Part shown: in pieces, positions 1-12,058 of the stretch
Position numbering within the stretch: the stretch's first letter is position 1
How the letters are laid out: the number at the start of each line of letters is the position of its first letter
Assembly: GCF_001577835.2 (NCBI RefSeq)
Contig: NC_029543.1
Coordinates: 928,460 to 992,459 of the forward strand
Direction of reading: 5' to 3'
From: Coturnix japonica
Lineage: Eukaryota; Chordata; Aves; Galliformes; Phasianidae
Length of the DNA stretch: 64,000 nucleotides
Notes under the pieces: model-generated
The model's input: only the letters and a program-made list of their open reading frames with translations
Database searches by the model: none
Told to the model about the DNA's origin: nothing
Program-made: the position numbers and the translations under genes

Positions 1-3000
1 CCTGAGTGGAGTGTATTCACAATCAAATACCATCTGAACCCTGTCTCCTTCCTTTTTTTCTTTCCCCTCCCTGAGAATCCTACTTTTTGCTTTCCAGAAA
101 ATGAAACCCACATCCTCTTCTTGCAAGAATGAGAGCAATGCTAGGAGAGTGAAGTGTGACGGCAGGAGCTATTTCCAGTCTATATAGCATTCAGTGCCTG
201 TGCTGAGCAGTGTACTGAAGAGGCCGTGAAATGGTAATGTTCTACAGACTGCTGGGGATACAGTCTCAAATAGAAGGAAAACAGCTTTGAGAGATTTCTG
301 CCCATTCCATCTCCAGAAACCACACAGAACTTTAACACCTCCCTTTGGCTAAAGCTTTCTGAGTTGCACTTGAAAAACTGAAAAGGAAAACCAGATGAGG
401 GTGGTGGGGGGGGAGCACAGTGATGATCCAGAGCTAAAATATCCATTAGTGGCGAATTCCACCATCTCCTCCCCCTCCCCAAAAGCTGTGAGGGTCAGAT
501 TCCACCCACAAATGGAGCCACGGGCTGCAGGCTCACCCAGTGAGGCCTTTTCATTGTGCTGCTTGGCTCCAGGCTGCTAGGCAACCCGAGTAGCCGTGCT
601 GCTCATATGCATTAAGTATTAACTATTATTTCATTCCTTTCCCCGTTTGATAAAAAGGCAGCAACCTCAGTTCCCAAGCTTTTCTCTCTGCAAAGCAAAT
701 GCAGGCTGGACACAGCAGGAAGTGGGGTCAAAGCCACATAAGAGTTGAAGACCTCCAGGGTTCTCAACCCCACAGGATGCTCTTAGCAAAGCTGCTTTGG
801 ATGCATAGGATTTACAGCACCTGGTATTAACTACCTACCCTAAGTGCCCTCCTTGGGACCTCAGTGCTCAGTTTGTTGTGCAATGAGATGCAGGCAGCCT
901 GGGAATGAGGTGATGCTCTGTGCTGCCTGCACCAGGATTCAAAAGCCTTGAGTTCAGGTTAGAGCCCAGAGGGAAGCGATGCAAACATTGCAGCAAGTCA
1001 GGTGAGAAGAAAGCAGCAGTGTGTAGAAGCTGCAGAGATACTTCAGGTCTGCAAAAAAATCTGGCAACATATTCCTACCAGTCAACCATACAACTTGATG
1101 GTAAACAGTAAGCACTGATATAACAAAACAGGGTAAACTGCTCCCGGCAATTTAGATGTAAGTGGTTCATATTTGAAAAGCAGGAAACTATGACTGAACA
1201 GTTTTATTGCAGGAATATGCTACGTTAATAAGTGAGCCAGTAAAAACCAAGCAGTAAGAGAGAAAAACTCCTTCTTTGTACAAGTTTCTTCCATCCCTGC
1301 CTAGGACATCTTCCAAGTCCAACACATCAGTGCTGATACACCAATTACTCAAGAGCCTGGTTTAAAACTTAGGTGACACTCCTGCATGGTGATAACTGGG
1401 ACCCTTTATAGCAAAGGAAGGTCTCAGCAATGACAGCAAAGTCTCAAGAAGAAGATATGCAGAAGTTGTCACCTGCAAGACAAGGGCAAGGCAAGCTGGA
1501 GCTGAGTGAACAGCTGCTGAGCTGGATGCACAGCACTGAGCCCAGTGACATTTCTGTGTAATTACTAAACCTTAAGATCCATTATAATGTTAATTTGCCG
1601 GCTGGCTGTTGTGCAGCAGCGTAATTAGATGTTGTGTAGCTGAGATACAAACAGGAAGGAATGCAAGGAATGCCACTGCTTAGGGACTGGGCACTGCTGG
1701 AGCGGAGCCCATGTGGAATGGTGCTGAGCTGGCACAGAGCTGGAGCATCCATGCAACACCAGGCTGTGAAAGAAAGCCATGCACTGAGCAGGGCCTGCTC
1801 TGTGACCCTCCTCTGGGGCACGACGGGCTCAATGCAGCACAAACACGAGCTGGTGAGCAAAGCACCAGGCTGAGCCATGGGGTGTTGTCAGGTGAGCATC
1901 CCTACAGTCTTGCCCCAAGGCAGGATTGATACAAGGGTACGACTCGGTATCACACTTCACATTTCCTCATTCCAAACAAAGAAAGTAGTATCTGCTACAA
2001 CCGAGGGCATCCTATTGATTTATGTCACTATTTTAACTGATGTTTTCAAGTTAAATCTTTCCTTTAATAGAGGCCAGACAGAAAATGTTTGTTTTTCAAG
2101 TTATGAGACATTTCCTGAGCTGGGGATTCACTTGCAAGCAACAACAGTGGCCTACAGCGGAGGATGACAAAACCCTTCAGATATTAAAACAAATTTCTTT
2201 ATACATGGCTTTGCCTTATTTCACAATTAAGAGAAGCAGTAATTGCTTTGCCTCCCCCCCATTTACAGCATGTTACAGAGCACACGGTACACAGAGCAGC
2301 GTTTGATGAAGGAGCACGAGAGTGAAAAGCAATACCCCAAACATCACCACCTTTCCCTGGGAGACTGCGGGTGGTGGTGGATTGAGCTGACAAACAGAAG
2401 TTACTGACCATAAGCACCGCAGTTGGGACACCTTCTTATTCTTGTCCATGTTTCAATTGACAACATCTTGCTGAGGCTCTGTTCCATAGGGAGAGATGCT
2501 CGGCCCTTGTCCACCTGAGCCCTTGTCTGCACTCTCTGTAATACCAGCAAGCTACACAGATTTCAGTTCTTCAAACTGAATGCGATTGCCACTTGGAGAA
2601 GAACTGGGGCTCTTCTGCTGGTCCTGAAGGAATGAGGAGCTGCCTGGGCTGGACAGATGTTTGCTAAGATACACAGAGCCCAGTCAACAGTTCAAGGATC
2701 AACAAAACTGTTATTGTACCAAGCAAGGCCAACCTCCCTCACAGACACCACAACTGACTTAAGAGACTTCTGTATCAGAGCTGGATAAAGCAGCTGCTTT
2801 GTGCCTGGAGCAATCAAGAAGGTGGAGAGATGTTGCCTGGAAGACAAGGCGTGCTGAAGCCCAAGTTCAGTACTGCAGATTAAAGTGCTCCAGAGCTGTC
2901 CAATAACACCCACCCCAGCCATTTGTCTTTTGCACAAAGCACGTGGCTAAAAAATAGTGAATTCCATCTGAGTCCTCAACAACTTTTCTTGTATTCTGCT

Positions 3001-5847
3001 GAAAAGAACAATGAAGGTTCATCATTAAGTGAAGAAGACGGAGCTCAGGCTGAAGCATTAAAAGCCAAGATCCTGCTCTTCTGTGTGGGCCATTAAGCTT
3101 TCAATGGAGTTTTTCAATAGGAAAGATTGCACAGGTGGCTTGATTAAATCACCTCAACCTCATTCTCCTGTCTGAGCACTGCAGCTTAAAAAGCATCAGA
3201 GGAGGCAGTCAGCACTTGTAGCTTTCAGTACCATTGAGCAGTTTCCTTTTTTTCCTCCTTTCCAAACTAGGAATTGTTTGGCTGTTGACCCATTTCTGCT
3301 CTCCATCGATTTGCTCTTCATTAACTGAATTCCACAAACCACTCTTTAAAATCAGAAAATATGTACTAACGCTGATCTCACCACAGTCTTCCTATTTGCA
3401 GCATTCATTCCCCACAAGACAAAGAAGAGGGGGGAAAAAAGAGGTGGGAGTGGAGAGGACAGGTTGGGAAGCATTGATTACAGATGGGTTTTGGCACTGT
3501 CAAATGAAACACCAGTTCGTTGTTACTCAGAGTATCAGGCTGGGGTTTCTACAACATCCATACTTGACCCTTTCGTACTCCCTGACTCATAGGTCTCTCA
3601 TGGGCCGTGATCTGAAGGTATTTACAAGACAAACGTGCTTCAAACAAGTTGAAGGGTTTTAAAAAAGCTTGCGATACCTCCGGAGCCTCAGTGCAGCAGG
3701 TAGCCAGCAAGAGCCCCTGCACCACCAATTGTAAAAGCAGAATGATTTGCTGCTTTCAAAGGCAGTTAACCTTTTCTGGCTCAGTTGTGTATTGGGATTC
3801 GGGTGGGGAATAGAGGGAAGAATTCCTTCACTGAAGCCAGATGGAATTCCAAATCTAGGCAGCTTAGTCAATGAGCTAAGGGGAAGATGTCAAAACATGC
3901 TTTCCATTAACGTAATAGCAGAAAACACAACGGGCTTGAAATACTATATACAAACAATTACTGTTCTGTAACAGAACCCATGCCAATACAAGGGATTTTA
4001 TAACCATAGTTAGCTTAAACTAACGGCAACAGAGTTGTAAGTCAGCAATATGGTATTTTATTCTTAAATATTTGTTTGGGATGCTACTTGACATCAGACT
4101 TCAGTCAAAATAAACATCAGCAATGACATATTACGTGATCCCATCTGCCTATTTCAAAGGCGAAAAAAGTAGATTTAGTTCAGCCTGAATTTCCAGGTTC
4201 AACTTTCCAAAAGAGAAAGCTCAGTGTATTAATTTCACCAAAAAAATACTGTGTCTTTCTGATAGCTGCAGCAATGCTGCTTGTATCCACTTGCAGAGAA
4301 CAAAAAACCAAATCATGTTTGCAGCCTTGGTCTCTTGCAAGTGTGCACACGTGCGTCCCAGCGAGAGTTTTGTTTGTGCTTCTTGCAGCGATATAACACT
4401 CACTGTTGATATAAACTCATGAAATGGCATCAGTTCAGAGATTACTTTACCTTCCAAAGCAGGTTTCCAGCACACTGTTGTCCCAAAGGAATTGCAGAGC
4501 ACTGTGCCCAGCTGAGTAATGATGCTGGTGGTGGAGGGCAGGGAAAGCTGCAGGATGAAAATCCTGCCCTGCTAAGCCATTATGAGACCCTATTATTGCC
4601 TACCTTCTGTAACTGATCCTACACTTTCCACTGCTCAGCACATGCTGATTTGGGGGAGAAGTTCACTTCCATAGAAGATACAGCAAGTTCAACCCTTATC
4701 TTAACCTTCTGGTACAAGCTACTAATTTCCATAACCCCTTTTTTTATGAATACCTTTCTCATACAAAGAAAAAGATATAAAAATTTCATAAAGGCCACCA
4801 GCTGTTCATTTCTCCCCAACTTTCAGTTCATTATTAGTCCAGGATGGCAATAAGCCAGAAGCGTAGAGTAAAAATATATCCATACACAATTCCCTTTGCT
4901 CCACCAGAAGCATTGCATAATGTTTAGGCTGTGTAATTCAGTCCTCATATATAAGAAAGCAGCAAGGAATCAGAAGATACATTCACACTGTGTAATGTTC
5001 CAATATAAGAATGCAAGTTCGACCAAATAGCTGCCAAAAGGAAAGCTACGACAAAAATTCCTTAATAATAGAATAATGAGAGACTCCTCACCAAAGTATT
5101 AAGTAATTCTTCAGGGAAAATGAATAAGAATTGCAATGTATGATGTATTAATTCAGTAATTTTGTAGCACTTAAGAAAAGAGCTCGAGTGTTAAGGACAA
5201 GAGGTTAGGATACAGCTGGAAAAATTCAATCCACAGCATAAAGTGTCTCTTAAAATGTGCAGTGAGTGGGAGCGTCACCGAGACTATTTGGTGTTTCTAA
5301 TCAGATACTGCAAACAGAATGACACGGAATAATGGCTTTAGCTCTCCTATAGTTTGTGCTACCAAATATTATTGCTGAAAAGTTCACTTTTTGATGTGTG
5401 TTCACCTGGATTGTGAAGCAGGCTGAAGAATCGCTGTGCTTGAGGCACTACAGCAAAACCTCGTCCAATCACTCTTTTCCCCACAAGCACCTCTCAAAGT
5501 AAAGAATTTCTAAGCCCCATCCTGTCCTCCAGTTCCTCGTGCTCACAACATGTCTCTGAGCACGCTTACAGGTATTGAGTTTTTCCCCTTTTGAAACATG
5601 GAAATGAAAGCACAGAGCAATCAAAGCAACGTTTCCCAAACAGGCTCAGAAGTGCTGCTAGATGCAGGGCCTGGAGCAGAAGATGGGAGCTGTAGATCAG
5701 AGATGAAGCAGAGCCTCGTGACATGGTCCTGCAGGGGAGCTCCAGGTAGCACAGCTCCCTGGGACACCCAGCAAGGACTGGGTCTGGGGACACATGTGGA
5801 AGAAGCATCCTTTGGTGTGCTGTACTCTGCAACTACACTGCATCATA

Positions 5848-5865
5848 ATATATATATATATATAA
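5848..5865. repeat. (TA)n microsatellite
   Basis: A short uninterrupted TA dinucleotide run of about nine units lies in otherwise unique intronic sequence. It is probably length-polymorphic. Confidence 0.8.
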
Positions 5866-8839
5866 ATATGGATACAAACATATGCATACATCTCCTCAGA
5901 GAGCTGCAGATATAGCCCCGGGTCTGAATTAACACAGATTCTGTTGACAGACATCCTCAGATGTTTTGATATTAAAATGTCTCCTTTCGGTCTTCATTAA
6001 AGCAGTGATGATTAGCACTTTTTACTAATAAGCTATGAAGGCATGCTACCTATGAAGCTAAAGACAAACACATTTCCCTACAGAGCAACAGCAGGGAACT
6101 TCAGAACTCCTGAGCACTATAATACATCACATCAGGATTTTACAGGTGATTTCATCCATGAAACCAATGCAGAAATGGACCTGGTCCACAGCTTGTGTTT
6201 GAGAGGCACCCCCTGCTTTGCTGCAATCAGCCATGAAAATGCGAGAACAACAAAGAAAAGGGTATTGCCTGGTTATCAATGAGCATTTTTTGACCTTGTG
6301 GGCCACGAGGAACCAGAACAGCTTCAAATTACCTCCAAAACATGGACTTGCAGTTTTATATTAAGCAGCAATAACAAGAATCTGTGACTCCATAACACCA
6401 CGGCTCATTCCTCTCTGTAGGTAAGGGGAGGTTTGCTCTCAGGGACGCTGATCTCCATCCAGCAGGGCTCTGTAGCTGAGCCAGCCTGAAGACGTTCATG
6501 TTCTGGAGGCCAGCCCTTGAAGACACATCAAGCTTTTCCCTGGTAACAGAAGGCTGTGGCTACAGCCGTTCCCCCAACAACCCGGAGGATTACGCAGCAG
6601 GCAGTGGATGAGGCACAGCACTGGAATGTCTTGGACAGGGACTGCAGGGAGGTTGCTGGGACGGCAAAGCGTGCTGCCAGCATGAAATCATTAACCCCCA
6701 TCCTGGTTATAAGGCAATCCTTCCTCTGCCTTCCAGTGGAAGCTCCTTGGGGCAGACAGCAGCTCTGCTGTACTTCTGCACAGAGCTTGGATAACGTGTT
6801 CTCAGATTACGCCGGGGTTCCTGGCACTGTAACTGTAACTCAAACATGAATGGTTTTTAACTGATAGCGGAGAATAAGACTGAAAGAAGTTACTGCTACT
6901 CGGTTCCATCCAGCTCAAGCCAGGTTAAATATGGGACTGACATAGAATTTCAGCGTCCAGGTAAACTCCCAGGAGCACACAATTCATTAAATGCTTCAGC
7001 ACCCCAACAAAACAGTAGTTTTTCTAACCAGGGTCTAGATTGGAAAGAAGGAGAATGTCAAAACCAGATACCAAAAAGCATTTGTGGTGCTCCGGTATAA
7101 TTTGAAGCAGGCGTTATCTAATGGTCACAGCACATAAGACAACGCACTGAAATGTAAATACATACATTTATCAGCACAGTAAACAGGAGTCCTGGTCCTC
7201 TAACTGCCTAAAGAGCTGCCTTTCAGCTGAGAAAGAAGAAATATATCCATGCATGGACACTGAGGTTACAGCACTCGTGGACAAAGTGGTGCATCAGCAC
7301 AGGGTACAGGTCCAGGCAATGCAATTTTTCCTTCTTGTTGAGGACTTCCTCCAGCAAAGTATTGACTTGTGACAAGAAAAAGGATCTGACTGTTTTGTAT
7401 TTGCTTTGTACAGCCATCACCGGCACAGCATCCTGTGACCCCTGTTTCTTTGAAAGCAACTGCAACAAATTGGCAGTTGCCAATTTCTTTCACAGCTTTG
7501 TCACTAGGACTCATTTGTCTTATGCTGAGACTTCTTTGGGGTTTGTTAAACACTGAGAAAGAAATTCTTAATTTACTAATAGCAAATCTCACTTAGAGGA
7601 AAAGCACACTCAGCAATCACCTTTGAGCTGCTTTTCAAATGCCTTCATCTGGCACTTCTACAGCCCTTAAGTCCTGTGTAACATCAGACTAAGAAAACCA
7701 AAACAGTTCATAGAGCTCTCTATGGGAAGTGCTTCTCGTGCTTCTCCTTGTAAACGCAGTGCTGGATGGATGCTGTCTATACCCAGCATGATAAGCTGGA
7801 TCTCATTGGGGGAGGAAGACTTTTAGTCACTGACATGAAGTTCCACGTCCACACCAAGCACTGCTTTAACAAGCCAGCTGAACGATGCACACTGTATCAC
7901 AATCATAGCTACCATTCATCAATACCCGGCCTAGAGCTGGAGGTGCTGCTTGTTTTCTTCTGCTTATTTGTTACACAGTTTGTGTAACAATGTGCACTGA
8001 TGTATCTCCATGTTATCTGTGTTATGGAAAGTGATTATTTGTAGTTAGTACCCTCACAAAAGGATTCTTCAGTGAATTAAGAGGTACGTGGCTTGCGCTG
8101 AATCCATTTTCATTACCTATTTATGTATTTATGGCATAATTAGTTCGCACATTACTTAGACAGACAGCCTACCACCAGCAAGCCAGCGCATTCTTAGACA
8201 ATAAGGTGGATTTGTGAATGTTTGAACACAGGAATAAAGCACTGCCAGCACAAACAAAACAAACCACCCCCTCTCAGAGCAGGGATCACAGAGAGAAAGC
8301 CCGTGTGCATTTCAAATAGGAGAAACACAACCCCACACCTCGGGGCTGCACACACGGTGCTCGGGCCCACAGGTCAGGCTGCAGCTGCCCAGTGTTAGCA
8401 GTGCTGGCATTTGTTTCATGGGAGGGAAAGGGGGGGAAACTGGTTTAAATATAACTCGGCTGCCTCCAGCAGAAAGTTTGGCTGTAAGATAAGCCTGTTG
8501 AATCAGCACTGCCCTCCCTGTTGTGTGACTGTGCACACTGCGGGATGCACTTAGATTTAGAGCATTAGAACAGAACGGGGGAAATATGCTAAGATGCATT
8601 AAATCAGCTTTGTTTATAGGCCTGTATTAAAAGCAAAACCGTGTTCTGATTCAACTTAGCAGCTGTCAATGCTCCGAGGTGTTACAAGTATGAGACTATT
8701 TAAAGACAATGACTGGCGCCATCTATTTCACTTTGATGGAGCCAGGAAAAGCTGCGCTGACTGAGGCTCTAAATTGATGGCAGCTCTGAAGATGTTTTGT
8801 CACAAAAGGTGTAGGAAAAGGAATGGCAACAAGTGCAGG

Positions 8840-9325
8840 ACTTACTTTTAGTGGCAATGAATGAGGAAGCACAAGAAGGATGTGGAGCTGATGGAGGGGG
8901 TGCAGAGGAGGCCAGGAGGATGCTCAGAGGATGCAGCACCTCTGGTGTAGAGCCACAATGAGGGCTGGGGTTGTTCAGGCTGGAGAAGAAAAAGCAACTG
9001 GGAAACTTCACTGCAGCCTTGTGACCTAAAAAGGGCCATAGGAAAGCTGGGGAGGAACTCCTTATCAGGGGGTGCAGGATAATGGCTTTGAATCAAAAGA
9101 AAGTGTGCTTAGACAGGATATTAGAAAGAAAGTCCTCATCATGAGGGTAGTGATGCTGTCCAGAGAAGCTATGGGTGCCCCATCTCTGGAGGAGCCCAAG
9201 GCCAGGTTGGATGGGGCCCTGGGCAGCCTGAGCTGGTGGTGGGCAAGCAGCCTACAGCAGGGGTTGGGTTTAGAGGTACTTTAGGGCTTCTTCCAACACA
9301 AGCCATGCCATGGTTCTAATTTACC
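8840..9325 (+). mobile_element. CR1 LINE 3' fragment
   Basis: This is the 3' untranslated end of a CR1 non-LTR retrotransposon, 5' truncated as is typical for the family. Recognisable blocks in order are a 'ttcaggctggagaagaa' segment near 8,970, a 'gccctgggcagcctgagctg' segment near 9,212, and a tail resembling 'cttccaacacaagccatgcc' near 9,290. All three match the avian CR1 3' consensus as I remember it, with many substitutions. It carries no intact reading frame, and its divergence suggests an old insertion. Confidence 0.85.
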
Positions 9326-10450
9326 CCAAAAGAGAGCAAGGACACGCGGCATCTGTCAGTGCCATTGGAGGTAATAGCTGCTCATGTCTTCATAAATTAC
9401 AGCCTTAAATTACCATTTCACACTCACACGGATACAAGAAGTGTATTTCTGCTGTCTCACCACGCAAGTACACACGCACACAGGTATCTATCTAACACAC
9501 AAGTTAATGATGACTGTGTGTCAATGGCACAGCAGGAAATGCAAAGCAATTGGGAAGCCCAATGGAACCACTGGGAAGCCTGACAGACCTGGCGTTCCTC
9601 TGTAGCACTGGATGCTCCTGATCATCCCTTGGATTCACTGGTATTTTTCCCATTATGCAGAAGGCAAGTAGGGACAAAGAAATTCCAGCTGTCAACCCTC
9701 ACTTTTGCAAGTGTTTTTACCCCTTAGGCCAAGATCCTACACATACACAAAGATCCCAAGTTCCCTTTGGAAAGATGGGCATTCCCAAGCCCTGCTGTAC
9801 AGGAACAGCTTTGAGAACTCCAACTCTCAAGACTCAGAATGAAAAGCTCACAGCCCCTAGAGGCAAAATATAAGGTGACCAGCAAGGTTCAAACTAATGT
9901 TACACCCCTTAGGACAGCGATATGGAGAGCTAAGGAGACAGCTTTCTTTTCTCTCTTTTTATTACATAGGACTTTCAAAATGAAACAGCAAAGCCTCCCT
10001 GGGAGCCCCCCCCCTATCCCAGCACTGATGTCAGCATCGCAGCTCAGTCCTGCGAGGGGATGGGTTCATCTTGAGCTCAAGCAAACGCTTGCAGGAAGTC
10101 AAACAGAGCAGAATGAGCTTCAGGTTGCTGGAGCTTTACGTTTTGATTGATTTCTGTTTTCTTTCTTCCCCCCCCTCGCCCTATATCAGCAATAGCTCCG
10201 TGTTCCCTAAGGGTTTGTAGCTGAGAGCTGCAAAGTTTGGCTTGGAGCGGATGAGAAACCCACAGCCAACCAATGGCTCTGAAGCTGAGCGTGGTCACTT
10301 TAAGGACTAAAAAACATCAAGCGTTTCTCCAAGTTCCACTTTATCCCGGCTTTAACTAAGTACAGTTTGCTTCCTCCTGAAGCACAAGCGAGAATCACAT
10401 CCATCCCTTAAGTCAAAGAAGGGAAAGACTGGATCCCAGAGCAGGAACAG

Positions 10451-10520
10451 GCACATAGAGATACATAGAGATACATAGAGATACATAGAGATACATGGAG
10501 ATACATAGAGATACATAGAG
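10451..10520. repeat. Decanucleotide tandem repeat (ATACATAGAG)n
   Basis: Seven head-to-tail copies of the 10-base unit ATACATAGAG lie just inside the putative RFX2 first intron, about 450 bases from the first exon. The first copy has two changes (gcacatagag) and the fifth has one (atacatggag); the other five are identical. Such homogeneity implies recent expansion and probable length polymorphism. Confidence 0.95.
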
Positions 10521-10975
10521 ACTCACAGCCCCGCTCGGCTCAACGTGCTTTATTACAGCGGCCGGGACGAAGCGGGCGGTGTCGGCTGCTCCCCGCCCTT
10601 AGAGCCGCTCCCGTCCCCGGATCCCAGCTCACCCTCCACTCTTTATTTCCCTCGTTGTTCACGTTGTTCCCACACAAAACTCGGCTCCGAGCCGAACTCT
10701 TTTAACGCTTACAACACAAAAGATCCCGATAAACTAGAAACCAAAGCAATAAATACATACATTCCCCACAGCAATGAGGGCACAAGTTGTCACCCCCCTT
10801 CCAAGCACTATTTCCCTATGGGGAACGGGCCCTGAGCGGCTCCTTCACCCCACAGCGCCCGGCCGAGGCCTCACCCCGCTCCGCAACGGGACACCGCACA
10901 CACCGGGCCCGTCCCGTTCTACCACCCCTTCTTTTAAGTAACATAAAGCTTCAACCGGCTCCATACTCCACTCAC

Positions 10976-11115
10976 CTGCTCTCCCCGCTGGGCTCCGCTG
11001 TGCTCCGGCCGCCGGGGCTGAGCGCCGCTCCCGTTGGCAAGGAACAGTCTCCAGGGCTACGGTCACTATGGCGCCTGGCGCCGGGTCTCGAAGCAACTGT
11101 TGCTACCCTCTCCCT
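10976..11115 (-). other. RFX2: Putative RFX2 exon 1 (5' non-coding)
   Basis: Read on the minus strand, the sequence ends in AGAGCAG followed by GTGAGTGG, a near-consensus splice donor, so the exon's 3' edge is 10,976. The 5' edge is a guess placed inside the CpG island downstream of the CCAAT and GC boxes. No credible reading frame starts here and continues, which agrees with a non-coding first exon as in mammalian RFX2. RFX2 is a winged-helix factor that binds X-boxes in promoters of ciliary and spermatid genes. The identity is inferred from synteny only; an unrelated transcript is possible. Confidence 0.5.
11047..11075. promoter_or_regulatory. Tandem RFX X-box-like motifs
   Basis: Two adjacent 14-mers resemble the palindromic X-box GTYRCC-AT-GGYRAC. 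GTCACTATGGCGCC (11,062-11,075) matches 12 of 14 positions by eye, and GTCTCCAGGGCTAC (11,047-11,060) matches 11 of 14. A further pair of half-sites, AGCAAC and GTTGCT sharing a TG core, lies at 11,092-11,103. RFX-family proteins bind such sites. Their position within the putative first exon and promoter of RFX2 itself suggests self-regulation, but this is inference. Confidence 0.4.
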
Positions 11116-11338
11116 GCGCGTCACCGCACTGCCCCGCCCGCTCTTATAGGGGGCGTGGCCGGTTCTATGGAGCCGTTGATTGGCTTAGAGGTTGTCGATC
11201 AAAAAAGTAGGCGGGGGTGTTGTGAGGATTAGCCAATGGTAGCGAAGGGGGGGCGGGGCTAAGAGTTGGCGGGCGTTTTAGCGCTCTGGCGGGAGGAGGG
11301 AGGGCGGGAGGTGCTGTGAGGAGGGAGGGGAAAGGGAG

Positions 11339-12058
11339 CGATGGGTGATGGGGATAAGATAGGGATAAGATGGGAGTGAGGTGATTTAGGGTGAAAAAGT
11401 GATGGGACTGAGGTGATGGAGATGAAGTAGGGGGGTAATGTGGGGATGAAGTGAGTGGGGATGCTGAGGTGGCAAGATGGAGCTGAGGTAGTGAGGGGCT
11501 GAGGTGGTGAGGGGCTGAGGTGATGGGGACAGGATGGAGCTGAGGTAGGGGGGAATAATGTGGGTATACTGAGGTGATAAGATGGAGCTGAGGTAGTGAG
11601 GGGCTGAGGTGATGGGGGAGATGGGGGTGGGATAATGGTGGTAATGAGGGGCTGAGGTGATGGGGACAGGATGAAGCTGAGGTAGGAGGGAATAATGCGA
11701 GGATGTGAGTGGGGAAACTGAGGTGATGAGATGGAGCTGAGGTAGTGAGGGGCTGAGGTGATGGGGGTGGGATAATGGTGGTATAATGGTGGTATTGTGG
11801 GGCTGAGGTGGGACAAATGGGGGCACTGAGGTGGTGGGGAAAACACAAAGCTGAGGTGACAGGGATGAGATGGGTACTGAGGTGATAATGGACCTCTGGT
11901 GGAGTGAAGGGACTGAGGTGATGAGGGCAAAATGGGGTGGAATTAGTGGGGAGATGAGGTGAATGGGGCCATGTTGGGACATTGTGGTGCCTGGGGACGA
12001 GATGGGGGTGAGGTGACTGGGATGAGATTGGCACTGAGGTGACTGAGGACACAGAGGG
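11339..12058. repeat. G-rich minisatellite
   Basis: The tract is built from degenerate short units related to 'gctgaggtgatgggg' and 'gatggagctgaggtagtgag' on the plus strand. A higher-order period of about 137 bases is visible: the block starting ctgaggtgatggggacagga recurs at 11,515 and 11,652. Strong purine bias on one strand leaves long stop-free frames on the other, which translate to Pro/His/Ser-rich low-complexity sequence and are not genes. It sits immediately upstream of the putative RFX2 promoter. Confidence 0.9.

Larger units (their letters stand above)
1..10975 (-). other. RFX2: Putative RFX2 intron 1 (non-coding)
   Basis: No exon is recognisable on either strand in this stretch. 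I looked on the minus strand for the first coding exon of RFX2 (the human protein begins MQNSEGGADSP) and found nothing like it. The assignment as RFX2 intron 1 rests on two inferences. A CpG-island promoter with a minus-strand splice donor ends at 10,976, and RFX2 lies head-to-head with ACSBG2 in other vertebrates. Open frames here are short and overlap on both strands, as expected by chance. The stretch contains a TA microsatellite, a CR1 tail and a decanucleotide tandem repeat, listed separately. It may also hold enhancers, which cannot be judged without alignment. Confidence 0.5.
10540..11335 (-). promoter_or_regulatory. RFX2: CpG-island promoter (putative RFX2)
   Basis: The segment is GC- and CpG-rich relative to its flanks and surrounds a minus-strand splice donor. 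On the upstream side of the putative exon there is a CCAAT box on the minus strand (ATTGG at 11,179-11,183), another on the plus strand (CCAAT at 11,233-11,237), and GC boxes such as gggggcgtgg near 11,149 and ggggcggggc near 11,250. No TATA box is evident. This is the typical architecture of a TATA-less vertebrate promoter. The assignment to RFX2 comes from gene order, because no coding sequence is attached within the window. Confidence 0.65.
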
